DNA from: Paraphoma chrysanthemicola
Taxonomy: Eukaryota > Ascomycota > Dothideomycetes > Pleosporales > Phaeosphaeriaceae
NCBI GenBank assembly: GCA_020744225.1
Contig: JAGMWG010000011.1
Coordinates: forward strand, 992,001 to 1,056,000
Reading direction: 5' to 3'
Length of the DNA: 64,000 bases
The position numbers and the translations under genes were made by a program. Below are positions 1 through 9,362 of the stretch, piece by piece. Below the pieces are notes generated by a model. That model did not search any database and was not told where the DNA came from. It saw only the letters and a list, made by a program, of their open reading frames with translations. Positions within the stretch are counted from its first letter, which is position 1. Each line of letters opens with the position of its first letter.

Positions 1-1414
1 TTGCGGAGGAACGAGTTCGAGTTGGAGCCTCCGCGAGCATATGGACCTTCGCCCTGCCTCCACAGGTCCACGCAGGGGTCGCCAGGCGTGCCGAACGTGC
101 ATTGTGGTGCATCCGGATCGGCCTTGTCACTGATGTCGATGGGTGATTGACCGAGGACTGGAATCTCGTAATTGTCTTGCAGATTCCTCCCGACGCCAGG
201 TAAATCAGAAACGACGTCGATGTTGTGCTTCTGCAGCAAGGCTTTTGGTCCGATTCCAGAAAGCTGCAGCAGCTGTGGAGAGCTGAACGCACCCCCAGAC
301 ACGATGACCTCTTTACGTGCGAACGCCTGCTTGGTCACGCCCACGTTGCTGGCGGTGTAACGCGGATCTGCTCGGTAGACAGACTTGCCGTGGAGGTACT
401 CAACACCGACCGCTTGAGGCTTTGTGCTATTGCCACACGCATCGAACAGCACCTTTGTTGCTAGAGAGTTTACTTGAAGGTGCAGTGGATACTTCTGTGT
501 TCCATTGCCAACCGTCTCGAGAATACGGTCCCGTGGAGAGAAGCGCTTCCAGCCTGATGTGACATGGAATGGCAAGCCCCATAGCCCTTCTGTCTGGTCG
601 CGCGTTGGGCTGAGGAAGTTAGGATCACCAGTGATGTATTCGAGGACTGAATCCGGATTCCATCCGATCAACTTGAGCGCCGACTGAAAGACCTTGAGGC
701 GAAGAGCACCGGCTGTGAACACAGCTGCGTCGGCGATGTTGGTCTGCAGCCATCCAGTGAAACCATGGCCGGTAGTGTTGGGCGCAAGGTAATTGTTGTG
801 CTCAATCGTTTCGAAGATCCTCCGCATGTCTTTGCCGCTGCAGGCGTTCAGTATGACGATTTTAACTTAGATTAGACGATTGCTTACCTCCATATTCCAT
901 CACCAACACCCTTGTCGAAGTAGTCCCAGTCGCTATCGCTGGGCAAGAATGTTACAGCAGCATTATTGATTGCGCTTCCGCCTAGTGTCGCGCCTCGAGG
1001 ATAGAACACACCCAACCGCGTTGCATTTTGATGTCCATCAACTGTCGGATCACGCCCGACCCAGTACTCGCCGCTAGCCAGTCTCCATGTCAGCAGGTTA
1101 TACCTCTTCGTCCGCTCTTCATCGTCGCTATGGCGCACGAAAAAGTGCCATGCTACACCTGGATTGCCGAAGTCGTTGAGCTGGAGTATTTGCGTGCGGA
1201 GGTCGGCGCTTTGGTCGTCGCCGGCTTCGATTAGGAGAACGGAATGTCCTGCACGTGCGAGGTTGACGGCAATTGTGCCTCCTCCAGGGCCGGACCCTGT
1301 GACAATATAGTCGTAGGTGTTGGTCTCATTTGCTGCATTCTGTGGAGCCGTGCATCGAGATTGCAACGGCGATGCGAGAGCAATGGAAGGGATTAAGAGA
1401 TAGTGAAGCTTCAT
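1..1414 (-). CDS. Secreted GMC-family FAD oxidoreductase (3' end beyond window)
   Basis: This is a flavin-dependent alcohol/sugar/aryl-alcohol oxidase or dehydrogenase of the GMC family, probably secreted. Exon 1 is 1414-888 and exon 2 is 837-1, continuing past the left edge. The 50-base intron (887-838) starts GTAAGC and ends CTGCAG, and joining the exons keeps the frame. Residues 1-20 look like a signal peptide. The Rossmann FAD motif GSGPGGG lies near residues 40-46 and is followed by a basic-hydrophobic strand ending LIEAG. The first GMC signature (RGATLGGSAINN) lies near residues 140-151, and exon 2 carries the second signature (GGAFSSPQLLQLSGIGP). About 454 residues are visible; the catalytic His region and C-terminus are missing. 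Substrate cannot be told from sequence. The family is certain; the secreted location is inferred from the N-terminus. Confidence 0.93.
838..887 (-). other. Intron of the GMC oxidoreductase gene
   Basis: This 50-base intron has donor GTAAGC and acceptor CTGCAG. It interrupts a serine codon, and removing it fuses two GMC-like coding stretches in frame. Confidence 0.85.
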
Positions 1415-2147
1415 GACGCGTGATTCCCAATGGCAAAGTTGAACGACACTGAAAGTTCCACGAGCTTGAAAGTACTTGCAGCCAACTTCTTCTATAGATG
1501 CACACTTTTTGTTTCACCAAGATCCATCACATCCTTGCTCGTAGTTAACCAACTTCTTGTTTCGTCGATTGCGTAACACATCTTAATTTTACCCGGCCTG
1601 ATCCCATTACCAACTCTCCCGTTGTGTACAAGAAGCCGGCTTGGAAGCTGAAGGATCAAGCCCTGTCAAGCAAAGTATTGGCTACGAGGCTCAACGGATA
1701 TGCAGGTCCTCAAGATGAGGCACCTGTCCCCGCATCGGGGAGGCGCCGCCGCCACTAAGCAGCGCCCGGCATCGGCTCGGTAGATGAACATGTAGGGGTG
1801 CTTATAAGTCCGAATGACAGGGATTTGGGATCGGGCTCGAGTCCCGATATCTCGAACCACTTTTTCCAAAGCTCGCATGAGCGACATGCGAAGGCTCCCA
1901 GAGCTAGAAAATGTCCAGCCGCGATGAGGCCGAAGGCGACAAGCACGCTCAGTAAAATTCCTCCAACCATGTGTTGTCCCAGACTTATTTTGCTTTTCAA
2001 ATGCTCACATGCATGATTTGCATTAATCCACATCCTTGGTTGAAGCCCCTGGTAGGCTCCTTGAGCTTGCATGACATATGCTCCCGGTTCCCCAGGTACA
2101 GGAACCTGACATCATTCAAATCTCGTACATAAAACGACATGTTTCAT
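1415..2147. other. Intergenic: GMC upstream region and HET 3' flank
   Basis: The region contains the promoter of the leftward GMC gene and the 3' flank of the HET gene. The only possible coding feature is a short leftward ORF described separately (1755-2072). No repeats or RNA genes were recognised. Confidence 0.5.
1755..2072 (-). CDS. Possible small membrane protein, 105 residues (uncertain)
   Basis: I do not recognise this ORF. It starts 75 bases downstream of the HET stop codon on the same strand. Its middle has a strongly hydrophobic stretch (about residues 35-62, rich in Val, Leu, Ala and Gly) that would make one transmembrane helix, followed by a short cysteine-containing, charged tail. 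It could be a small membrane protein, part of the HET mRNA's 3' untranslated region, or chance. No convincing splice joins it to the HET frame. The only support is the transmembrane-like segment and its position. Confidence 0.2.
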   Translation of the reverse strand: MQAQGAYQGLQPRMWINANHACEHLKSKISLGQHMVGGILLSVLVAFGLIAAGHFLALGAFACRSCELWKKWFEISGLEPDPKSLSFGLISTPTCSSTEPMPGAA

Positions 2148-3617
2148 TCAGCTAGGCCGCAGGCCTGTAAGTCGTGTGGACGCAAAGCGTTTCGAAGCTT
2201 CCTCTACCGGCATGCCGCGCCACGAGTAGCTCGTTTCCTCCTCGAGGATATGCGCTCTTGGATCGCGTTTCCACTCCTTCGCGAATTCGTTGAATGTTTG
2301 GTTTCTTGGTCGAGGCTGAAGCGCAGTCTGCCAGGCGTAAATCAGATCTGCTGCAGGAAGCTCGATCTGGATGTTGTCCGCGTCCACCCAACGTTGCAGT
2401 ATATCTCTGACTGTCGCGCCGTCTATGTTGGTTCCATACAGCGCTTTATATAGCAGCCTGTGAGAGGCAAGTGCTCGACCTCGAGCTTTAAGTCGATCGT
2501 CATCTTTGCTCATGCCAAAGATGCCGCGGATCATGTACAGGTCGGGGATTTGGGTTTTGTGATTGCCGATCGAAAAATCCTCTTTGTTCAGGTACCGGGC
2601 GATCTTCGTGTAAAGATCTGAAGCGCTGATCGTATAGTCGACGTTCGGTGGTCCTAGGTCAGGAGCCCAGTGGACCATTGCTCGGGTTCCAAACACAGTG
2701 TCTCGACGGTCAACACAGCCGAGATCTACGCATAGTCTCAGTGCATCTGGCAAAGACATTGACTTTTTCCCTGACCGGCGGAGTACATGTTGTATGGTCT
2801 CTGGAGGCGCCCGTGAGTGACTGGACGTTCCTACGATGTTGTAATATTTGGCGGTGTCCCAAAACTCCGCCAGGTGGTCGATTAACACAGAATCATCACC
2901 ACAGAGGACAACGGTGGCACTTGATAAAAAGATCTCCTGCAATATCCACAAACGAGTCCAGTAAGCCCTGACGGCGAACTTCTCTAGCGCACTCCGCGTT
3001 TTCTCGAAATTCTTGTCCGGTTGGCCTTTCCTCTCGAGATATTGCTGTATCCGACCCTGCCTAAGAACACATGGCGACTCACTAGGCAGCGACCCAAATT
3101 CTTCCATGTTCAAGCCTTTGATGGTGTTAAGAATGAATTGGCTGTCATCCGCATGTGGTCCCACGCAAGCAAAGACAGCCTTGGCTCTCCGATAAATGTC
3201 TCCAATGTTGGCCACTTGCTTTGCCTTCTCAGCCATGTCCTGCTGATTTATACAAATCTGATCCATCCAGTAATGCTGATTTCGTGCCGGGTATGCTTCC
3301 AATTTGACTGCCTGACTGAGTGCAAAGTAGCAATTGGCACCAACCTCAAGACGCTGATTGTTGATGACGACTTCATTTGCCTCCTCTGGGCTTCCCCAGG
3401 TATATGACATGGCAACATATGCTGGCGCCTGTTCGATCAAGTCGTGACCATGATAGTGACGGCTGACATCGTTGGTTTCTGGTTCCAGAAGGTGGTACCG
3501 GTGCATACCAAACATGAGAGTACCGCCCGGTTCCTGACCGAGGAAATGCAGCAACCTGATTTGAGAATTGGCGTCTGTGAAAGATTCATGCTTGAAAGCT
3601 GGGGTACTGCCCATCAT
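2148..3617 (-). CDS. HET-domain (heterokaryon incompatibility) protein
   Basis: A single-exon gene of 489 residues. The HET domain (PF06985) starts near residue 67 with the typical YVAMSYTWG block. It continues with the YWMDQICINQQD block around residues 116-127 and an IYRRAKAV block near 141-148, which are the three conserved HET blocks. The C-terminal half is unlike any domain I can name. HET proteins control allorecognition and programmed cell death when unlike hyphae fuse, and fungal genomes carry many paralogs; most, probably including this one, have no known partner. No NACHT, WD40 or other nucleotide-binding domain is visible, so this is a HET-only type. The neighbours (oxidoreductase, repeat protein) give no clue to a partner locus. 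Confidence 0.92.
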   Translation of the reverse strand: MMGSTPAFKHESFTDANSQIRLLHFLGQEPGGTLMFGMHRYHLLEPETNDVSRHYHGHDLIEQAPAYVAMSYTWGSPEEANEVVINNQRLEVGANCYFALSQAVKLEAYPARNQHYWMDQICINQQDMAEKAKQVANIGDIYRRAKAVFACVGPHADDSQFILNTIKGLNMEEFGSLPSESPCVLRQGRIQQYLERKGQPDKNFEKTRSALEKFAVRAYWTRLWILQEIFLSSATVVLCGDDSVLIDHLAEFWDTAKYYNIVGTSSHSRAPPETIQHVLRRSGKKSMSLPDALRLCVDLGCVDRRDTVFGTRAMVHWAPDLGPPNVDYTISASDLYTKIARYLNKEDFSIGNHKTQIPDLYMIRGIFGMSKDDDRLKARGRALASHRLLYKALYGTNIDGATVRDILQRWVDADNIQIELPAADLIYAWQTALQPRPRNQTFNEFAKEWKRDPRAHILEEETSYSWRGMPVEEASKRFASTRLTGLRPS

Positions 3618-4092
3618 GGCGATGTGTATCTGCGGGAGCTGGCTAAAAGTAGTAGACAGAACTCAGTCGCAACGTTTGCAAGTGCCTTCGAAACGCCGTC
3701 ACTTCGTAGCTGAGAGTCCTTCGTAGTGTAACATAAAGAATGGTGTGCCGAGATACAAGAGGATCGCGTTTTCAGTAGCTCTGATGGGGTTGCCGGCTCA
3801 CCAGACGCGCTTGCTGCAAGGCACCCCACCTGCCATTTCCAACTTTGGGAAGGACCATTTGGGTGCAATCGTGCACAGCATCCTCCTCACCTTGCGCCAT
3901 TTCTCTTTTCGTTCTTTCAATGTTTCACAGCAATTCGCATCATGCCTTGGGCTGGAGAAATTTCAAGTACAGTGCACTATTCTCTCTGAAGCCTTGGCCG
4001 CTACACTATCATCACACCAAAACATTTCCAAGAGCACACTGCCTCATTTCCTACTTTCTAAAACAGTCTATTCCATCATCTCGACTACTCAT
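3618..4092. other. Intergenic: upstream region of the HET gene
   Basis: This holds the HET promoter and the 3' flank of the next leftward gene. I saw no convincing gene; open frames here on the plus strand look like chance. Confidence 0.5.
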
Positions 4093-5769
4093 CTACTCCT
4101 TGATCTCACCCTCCTCGATATCCGCATCCTCATCCTCCACCTCCTTCGCTCGCTCATGCATACCCTTACTTGCCGGATCCCAAGATTGTTTGAACGGAAA
4201 TGGCGGAACACTCAACTTGATGCCTTCCTCCCAGCACTCGGTCGCGGAAAGATGAATTTTGGATTTCCAAAAGTCTGGATCAGAAGACATGGACTCATTG
4301 ACGTCGAGCTTGGGCTTCTTAGGTAGAGCACCCATGGCTGGTGGATCTTTTCGTTTGAGGTTTGCGAAGAGGTTTGCGGGCTTTGATGGAGTCGGATGCG
4401 GAAGAGAACTGAGTGACATGCCAGGTGAGATCGGCTCTTTGCCTTCGAGGTCGTGGTCGGTGTCGATTTTGGGCTTTTTGGACTTCTGCCCTGGAGTAGA
4501 GTTGTTCTTGCGCTTTATGCCCGCAGCGACGTTTGCAACCGCAACGCCATCGGCTGAAGCGTTCACGGTTGTAGCCTGAGTAGAGACCTCATCGTGTGCA
4601 TCAAGATCGTCTGCAGTCTCGCCAGGCTCAGACTGGGTTGACTTCGTCTCCTTTTCATCCTCCTCGTCAACTTCGTCCTGGTCCGCCAATGGCACGCGCT
4701 GGTTGTACGTCTTGCCCTCATGAGTGTGAAGTAGGAACTTTGTCTCTTCTGGCTCTTTCTTCTTCTCGGGCTCTTTTTCTTCACCCTTATCCTTCTTGCC
4801 GCTCTTCTTACGTTGAAGTTCCCGTCGCTTCTCATTTTCTTCTTGCTTCGTCAATCGCTTATCCAATTTCGCACCCTTGCGCCGCTGCCAGTCATATTCG
4901 TCCTTAGCATCTAACGCAGCGTATGCCGCAGCCAGATAATCCGGGATCTTGATCTTACGGCTCGCAATCAGTTTCCAAGCGCGTTCTAGCACCTTCCGCA
5001 TCTCCGCTGCTTCAGGTCGCAGCTCTTGCAATGCATCTTCAGCAATCGCCGATCTCTTCTTCAACACACGCATTTCTGCCTGCGCTTCATCCTTGTTCTT
5101 CCTGAGATACGCGTTGATACGGCATACGCGATACGCTTCCTCTGCAATCTGCTTCACGGTTGCGCCATCATCGAGGCGATTCTTGATGCGTGCTGAGTCG
5201 TCATTCTTTGACATGGGTGAGTAGAGTTGATGAGTTGCCTCGTCGAGATCCCGACGGAGGGATGCGTTCAAGCGATAGACGCGATAGCCTTCTTCTGCGA
5301 TCTCAGCGGCGGTGCCTCCGGTGGTGAGACGAGCCTTGATCCGCTCAGTGTCAGGGTCATTGCTCATCGGGCCAGCCGAGCGGAGCCTAGAAGTGTAGGA
5401 GAGCGGATTCTTGAGATTACGGTTGCGGGCCTTTTCGCCGGGAAGATTGGGGTGGCTTGGGACATTGGGGCGGTGAGGCATGTTTGCATTGTTCGCAGCT
5501 TTTGGACGGTTGGGAGCATTCGGTCGATTGGGGATATTGGGTCGATGTGAGTGATTAGGCCGCGGCGGATTGCTTGGTCGAGGTGGAAGATTGGCACCAG
5601 CTGCTGTGTTGGGCGCGGTCATCTTGTGGTCTGAGGGTCGATTGGTTGATGTCAGAGCTGGGTGGAGTTCAGGGATTGCACGAAGAGGCCGCGGTGTGGA
5701 AAGGAACGATAAACGGGAAAGAAGATTGATGAGGTTGGGGACTTTTGGCAATCTCACAGAGCTAAACAA
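4093..5769 (-). CDS. Unrecognised basic/acidic low-complexity protein with an internal duplication
   Basis: An uninterrupted frame of 558 codons; I do not recognise the family. The first ATG (5769) gives an Arg/Leu-rich N-terminus that could be a mitochondrial presequence; a second ATG at 5622 (residue 50) would remove it. Residues 60-112 are rich in Pro, Asn and Arg with repeated RPN-type units. Residues about 138-178 and 188-229 are two copies of one unit, sharing an ERIKARL/ARIKNRL start, then AEIAEEGYRV/KQIAEEAYRV, then LNASLR/INAYLR. A predicted helical/coiled region follows, then a Lys/Glu-rich stretch, a nuclear-localisation-like basic cluster (KRKNNS...KSKKPK) and an acidic C-terminus. 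A nuclear role is a guess from composition. Confidence 0.75.
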   Translation of the reverse strand: MFSSVRLPKVPNLINLLSRLSFLSTPRPLRAIPELHPALTSTNRPSDHKMTAPNTAAGANLPPRPSNPPRPNHSHRPNIPNRPNAPNRPKAANNANMPHRPNVPSHPNLPGEKARNRNLKNPLSYTSRLRSAGPMSNDPDTERIKARLTTGGTAAEIAEEGYRVYRLNASLRRDLDEATHQLYSPMSKNDDSARIKNRLDDGATVKQIAEEAYRVCRINAYLRKNKDEAQAEMRVLKKRSAIAEDALQELRPEAAEMRKVLERAWKLIASRKIKIPDYLAAAYAALDAKDEYDWQRRKGAKLDKRLTKQEENEKRRELQRKKSGKKDKGEEKEPEKKKEPEETKFLLHTHEGKTYNQRVPLADQDEVDEEDEKETKSTQSEPGETADDLDAHDEVSTQATTVNASADGVAVANVAAGIKRKNNSTPGQKSKKPKIDTDHDLEGKEPISPGMSLSSLPHPTPSKPANLFANLKRKDPPAMGALPKKPKLDVNESMSSDPDFWKSKIHLSATECWEEGIKLSVPPFPFKQSWDPASKGMHERAKEVEDEDADIEEGEIKE

Positions 5770-6179
5770 TGACTGTTTGCTATTGCCATAGCCTTAGTTG
5801 CTGCGGGTGACGTCAATGGTTCTGCGTGAGGTGAAGGTGAAAGGCGAAGACGAGTGCAATATTCGCAATGCTTCGTAGAACGATGTACAGCGCCACTATC
5901 AATTAAAACTTTCAGATGGAACGCACTAAGACAAATCAGTTCCGGCAGTGTACTTTTGGTACTTGGCCTGGCTCTTCACTTTCTTTGAGAAGCGCACTGT
6001 AGAAACATGCAAGGTCTGGTACATCTCCTTTAAAATGTCAACATGAAAGCTCGGAGGCCTTGAGGTGCTTAAGAAATTGCCGGTTAAGATATAGAAACGT
6101 GCGGAGGCCTTCAGGAGTATCAAATTCCAATGACCTTACAGAGCAACAATAGCGTACGGGCGAATACATTTTGCAGACC
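5770..6179. other. Intergenic: promoter of the duplicated-repeat gene and 3' flank of the oxygenase
   Basis: Apart from a full TGACGTCA palindrome at 5808-5815, nothing recognisable. A short GGAGGCCTT-like segment occurs twice near 6050-6110; I attach no meaning to it. Confidence 0.5.
5808..5815. promoter_or_regulatory. CRE/ATF-type palindrome TGACGTCA
   Basis: A perfect TGACGTCA octamer lies 39 bases upstream of the ATG at 5769. This is the consensus site of CREB/ATF-type bZIP factors (Atf1/AtfA class in fungi). Function is inferred from the match and position only. Confidence 0.4.
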
Positions 6180-7327
6180 TCAGTAGCCACCTCTTTTCTT
6201 CTTCCCGCTCCCCTCCTCCCCATCCAGATGTGTTGTCCGATCAATATCCAATCTCTTCTGGAAATATTCTCCCACAACGAACTCCTCGTACTTCTGACCC
6301 TCCTTCCTCAGATGCGGCACGACACTGACTTTCGCATCTTCATTTGGACTGAAGAAGAACGGCATACTATACCGTTCTTCACCTCCAATATTTCTTACGC
6401 GATGTACGGTGCTCTGCCATGTCCCGCCGGTGACAAGTTTGAGAAAATCGGCAATGTTTACAACGAACGTATTGGGCTCGGGGTGTACGGGAATCCAGAG
6501 CCCGTTGCCGTTCAAAACTTCGAGAGCCGGGTATGCGGTTGCTGATTGGCATACGAGGGTGAACCAGCAGAAATCTGTGTGGGCGCCGATGCCAACGTCC
6601 GACTCGATTTCCTGCGGCGGATAGTGTACTGCTCTGATGTTGGTCATCGGATAAGTGGTGATGGTGTCGAAGTAGTCCTCGGGAAGGTCTAACGCTAGCG
6701 CGAATATGTGCAGCATACGTTTGCTGAAAGTGTACATGGCATTGTAGTAGCGGTAAATTGCTGGGCGCCAGAATAGTGCATCGGGATGTGTAGGCCATTG
6801 ATTGCGAGGTTCGGCTGTGGCTGGGGTGATGGGGCGGTTCTGCTCTGGATCCGTGGCGTCTTCGCCCATCAGGAAGCCTTCCTTGAGATCTGGACAGAAT
6901 CAGTGCTGGGGCGTTCAAGTAAGTGAAGACGTGGCTAACCTCCTCTAGTGCTTGGATCCAGTTTGCCTTCGAGGAATGCTTCATATCCTCTGAACTTCTC
7001 CGTCTTCTGATTGTGTGTTTCCATTTTGACTTCTTCAGGTAAGGCAAAGTACTTCTTGAGCGCGTCGAAGGTATCGTTGAGCATCTGGTCATCGACACCA
7101 TGGTTGACTGCATAAAAGAAGCCAACGTCCCGACATGCAGCTCCGACTTCATATGCCAACTCTTTTCTTTCTTCAAGCTTATCTGAGTAGATCCTGCGGA
7201 AGTCGATCTTGGGAACTTTGTCGAAGGTTCGTTTGGCTGCTCTGCCAGTCAAGACTCGGCGTCGTCCTGGAACACCCCCATCATGATAGTGGACCCACGT
7301 CTCTGTTTCTGTCTGTGTAGCTGACAT
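6180..7327 (-). CDS. 2-oxoglutarate/Fe(II)-dependent oxygenase (isopenicillin-N-synthase-like)
   Basis: Two exons, 7327-6940 and 6889-6180, with a 50-base intron (donor GTTAGC, acceptor CCAG) give 365 residues. The N-terminal DIOX_N part contains the VPKIDFRRIYSD and DVGFFYAVNHGV blocks, typical of the family. The C-terminal oxygenase core has the iron triad H233-x-D235 (in AHTDFCWFTL) and H292 (in TVHRVRN), and the 2-oxoglutarate-binding Arg302-x-Ser304 (ERYSMP). A short Lys/Gly-rich tail ends the protein. Such enzymes hydroxylate or desaturate small molecules, often in secondary metabolism, but no biosynthetic backbone gene (PKS, NRPS, terpene cyclase) is visible nearby. A CGG-N7-CCG palindrome lies about 110 bases upstream. 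Confidence 0.93.
6890..6939 (-). other. Intron of the 2OG/Fe(II) oxygenase gene
   Basis: A 50-base intron with donor GTTAGC and acceptor GTCCAG splits an aspartate codon. Removing it restores the family's continuity between the N-terminal DIOX_N region and the catalytic domain. Confidence 0.85.
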
Positions 7328-8751
7328 TCCTTCCCAATACCTGGTGTCTCCTTAAAGCTCACAGGATACAGTCATGAAGTGCTCAAATCACCCAGGTCAG
7401 AAGCTAGTGATTTATACTTCAGTAGCAGGGGGGACGGGAACGTCCCGATCTTTAAACCATATTTATCTCATAGGTCTGGTTAATGTGATCTGCAGACTCC
7501 ACACATGTCCCGAATATTGCTCCATGGTCGAACAGTGACCCAATGGCAATCTAACACGTCCGGCAAGCATGCTGGTAGGCGCAGGAAATATCATGCGAAC
7601 CCCACGTTATCGGGCATACTTCAACGGCGAATGATCCTTCGGTCTCGGAAGAGGGCGCAATGTAGGCAGGTGAGCCGCAGTTCCCCGGCTTGGATGGTGG
7701 ATAAGGCATTCGCTGAGGCTGCATATGGAGCCGACTCTGGAATGGACAGGCAATCTTAGAGATGATAAATTTGAGCTCGAATGGAGGCACTTCAGGCTGT
7801 GTCCCGTCGAGATGGGCGTTCTGATCATTATCTTCTCAACGTCTCATCAACGGTCACAACCCGACCCAACGTGATCTGCAGAGATGGAAACTTCCATTCG
7901 AGCGGGCCGCATTGTGCGCATGGGCGCTGAGTCTCTGTCCGGATATTTGGGAAAACACGACCTGGTGACGTTTGCTGCATGGAAACAGTTGCGTGATTGG
8001 AGTGCCAGACTGTCGGATACGGAGGAAAGCGCGCTTAATTTGATAGCGAAAGCGAAGGTGCCTCCGCATGCAGATACCGAATGACGTTAAGACACTGGCT
8101 GAGTTCAGCCGTCCTTTGCTTCGTTGGCGTGTAGTGTGGTGTTGTACGCAGGTGTGGTTGATGGATAAAGTTCATAGTAGACTAGGCGAAAATGGTCAGG
8201 CACACGGAGATGGACGCTTCGTAGGAAGCAATGCACATGCAGACGCCCCACTTCGACGACCAGGTCTCCCCACTTGCGCGTGCAATGCTGACCCTGACGG
8301 AATGCTTGGTATCTGGACAGCACGGTGCATACCCGAGGTCAAAGTGAAGGTATATGCGCAGAACTTGTTGGTAGGACTAGACCTTCAGCTTGGTAATGCT
8401 GTTGGTTGACGACAATATTGCTGAAGTTGACATGGCACAGCTCGTAGTCGGGACCAGAATGGTAAATGCTGAAGTGGTTTTGTATACTAATTCGAGCTTC
8501 ATGAGGAACAGGAGGTCAGAGAAAATTGTTATATTAGTTGTAGATGGGTTACCATCTGTCGTCCACAAGAACCTGAAAGCAGGAGCTGCTAGCTTCAAAT
8601 TACCCGCCAACTCCTCCTGCCAAAGCCATTACCGTACGAAAGGATATAAAGACCGGGTCCACACAGCTTCTGCCACACCGATCGAGAGGGTATCGTGCAT
8701 GTCGCCAGCGCCAAAATCGAATATTTGAGACCGTGATAGCTTCTCGGACAT
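7328..8751. other. Intergenic, about 1.4 kb without a recognisable gene
   Basis: The right flank of the oxygenase gene (7328-7500) serves as its promoter and includes the palindrome at 7431-7447. The rest has only short, biased-looking reading frames on both strands. I tried splicing by eye and found no family resemblance. Confidence 0.4.
7431..7447. promoter_or_regulatory. Inverted repeat, candidate Zn2Cys6 factor site upstream of the oxygenase
   Basis: GGGACG-GGAA-CGTCCC (7431-7446) is a perfect 6-base inverted repeat. Overlapping it, 7435-7447 reads CGG, 7 bases, CCG. It lies about 104-120 bases upstream of the oxygenase ATG. CGG-Nx-CCG is the known binding geometry of fungal binuclear zinc-cluster regulators; binding here is inferred. 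Confidence 0.35.
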
Positions 8752-9362
8752 CTATTTCTTGCCGCCTAGCTTGTTCAGAAGCTCCTTGCCCTTTGCGAGA
8801 AGGCCGCCCTTGGCGGCGCCCTCCTCACGCTTGATGTCCTCGCTCTTGCGTTTGTTTTCGCCGCTCTTGCGTGCACCATTCTTGTCACCGATGATGTTGG
8901 CAGCACCTCCGCGACCGTAGTGGGTAGGACCCTTGGGCTCGGAGGCCACCTTCGGGGCATCAACATCCTGAGCAGCACGGGCAAGCTCTGGCCGGTCGGG
9001 ATCGTTGACTGCCATGTTGCCAGTTCCACCGCGGCCGGTGGTGTAGGTATTGCCTTTCAGCGTAGGGGTGACGAGATCTTCGGGCGCGGGCTGACTCGCG
9101 GTTGGGTCATTTTTGGCGATGTTGCCTGGGAGTAGAATTAGCAGCTTGCCCGGATTTTGTCCTGAGCATGTTCAGTTGCGCGTTTTGTGTCGCTTCGCGC
9201 CCCATGTAGGCCGGCCTGTCTCTACCGGCAAGAAGTGGGCAAAAATCAAGCCGTAGGCAGACAGGTGCGCAGTTGGAGACACTCTAAGAAAAAGGTTTGC
9301 TTACCAGCGCCACCACGCCCGTGCGAAAGAATGCGACCGTCCTGAGAGGGTCGATTGGCCAT
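8752..9362 (-). CDS. DUF3602-type small protein with GRGG repeats
   Basis: Two exons, 9362-9305 and 9125-8752, separated by a 179-base intron (donor GTAAGC, acceptor CTCCCAG), encode 143 residues. Three GRGG[AT][GA]N motifs occur at about residues 15-21, 50-56 and 90-96, each preceded by a polar spacer. This is the hallmark of the fungal DUF3602 (PF12223) family. The C-terminal 40 residues are Lys/Glu-rich and end in a short amphipathic LLAKGKELLNKL segment. The family has no established function. The repeats suggest an intrinsically disordered, possibly stress-related protein, which is only an inference. The intron falls inside the first GRGG repeat. Confidence 0.85.

Noticed and set aside
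1790..1870. tRNA-like T-arm (ATCGGG-CTCGAGT-CCCGAT)
   Set aside because: No matching acceptor or anticodon stems in the right places; chance hairpin.
3745..4326. 193-codon rightward frame near the start of the repeat gene's 3' end
   Set aside because: Leu/Ser/His-rich, overlaps the leftward gene, with no domain.
6379..7176. 265-codon leftward frame overlapping the oxygenase gene
   Set aside because: Same strand, other frame, spanning the intron; the oxygenase frame has the full catalytic motif set.
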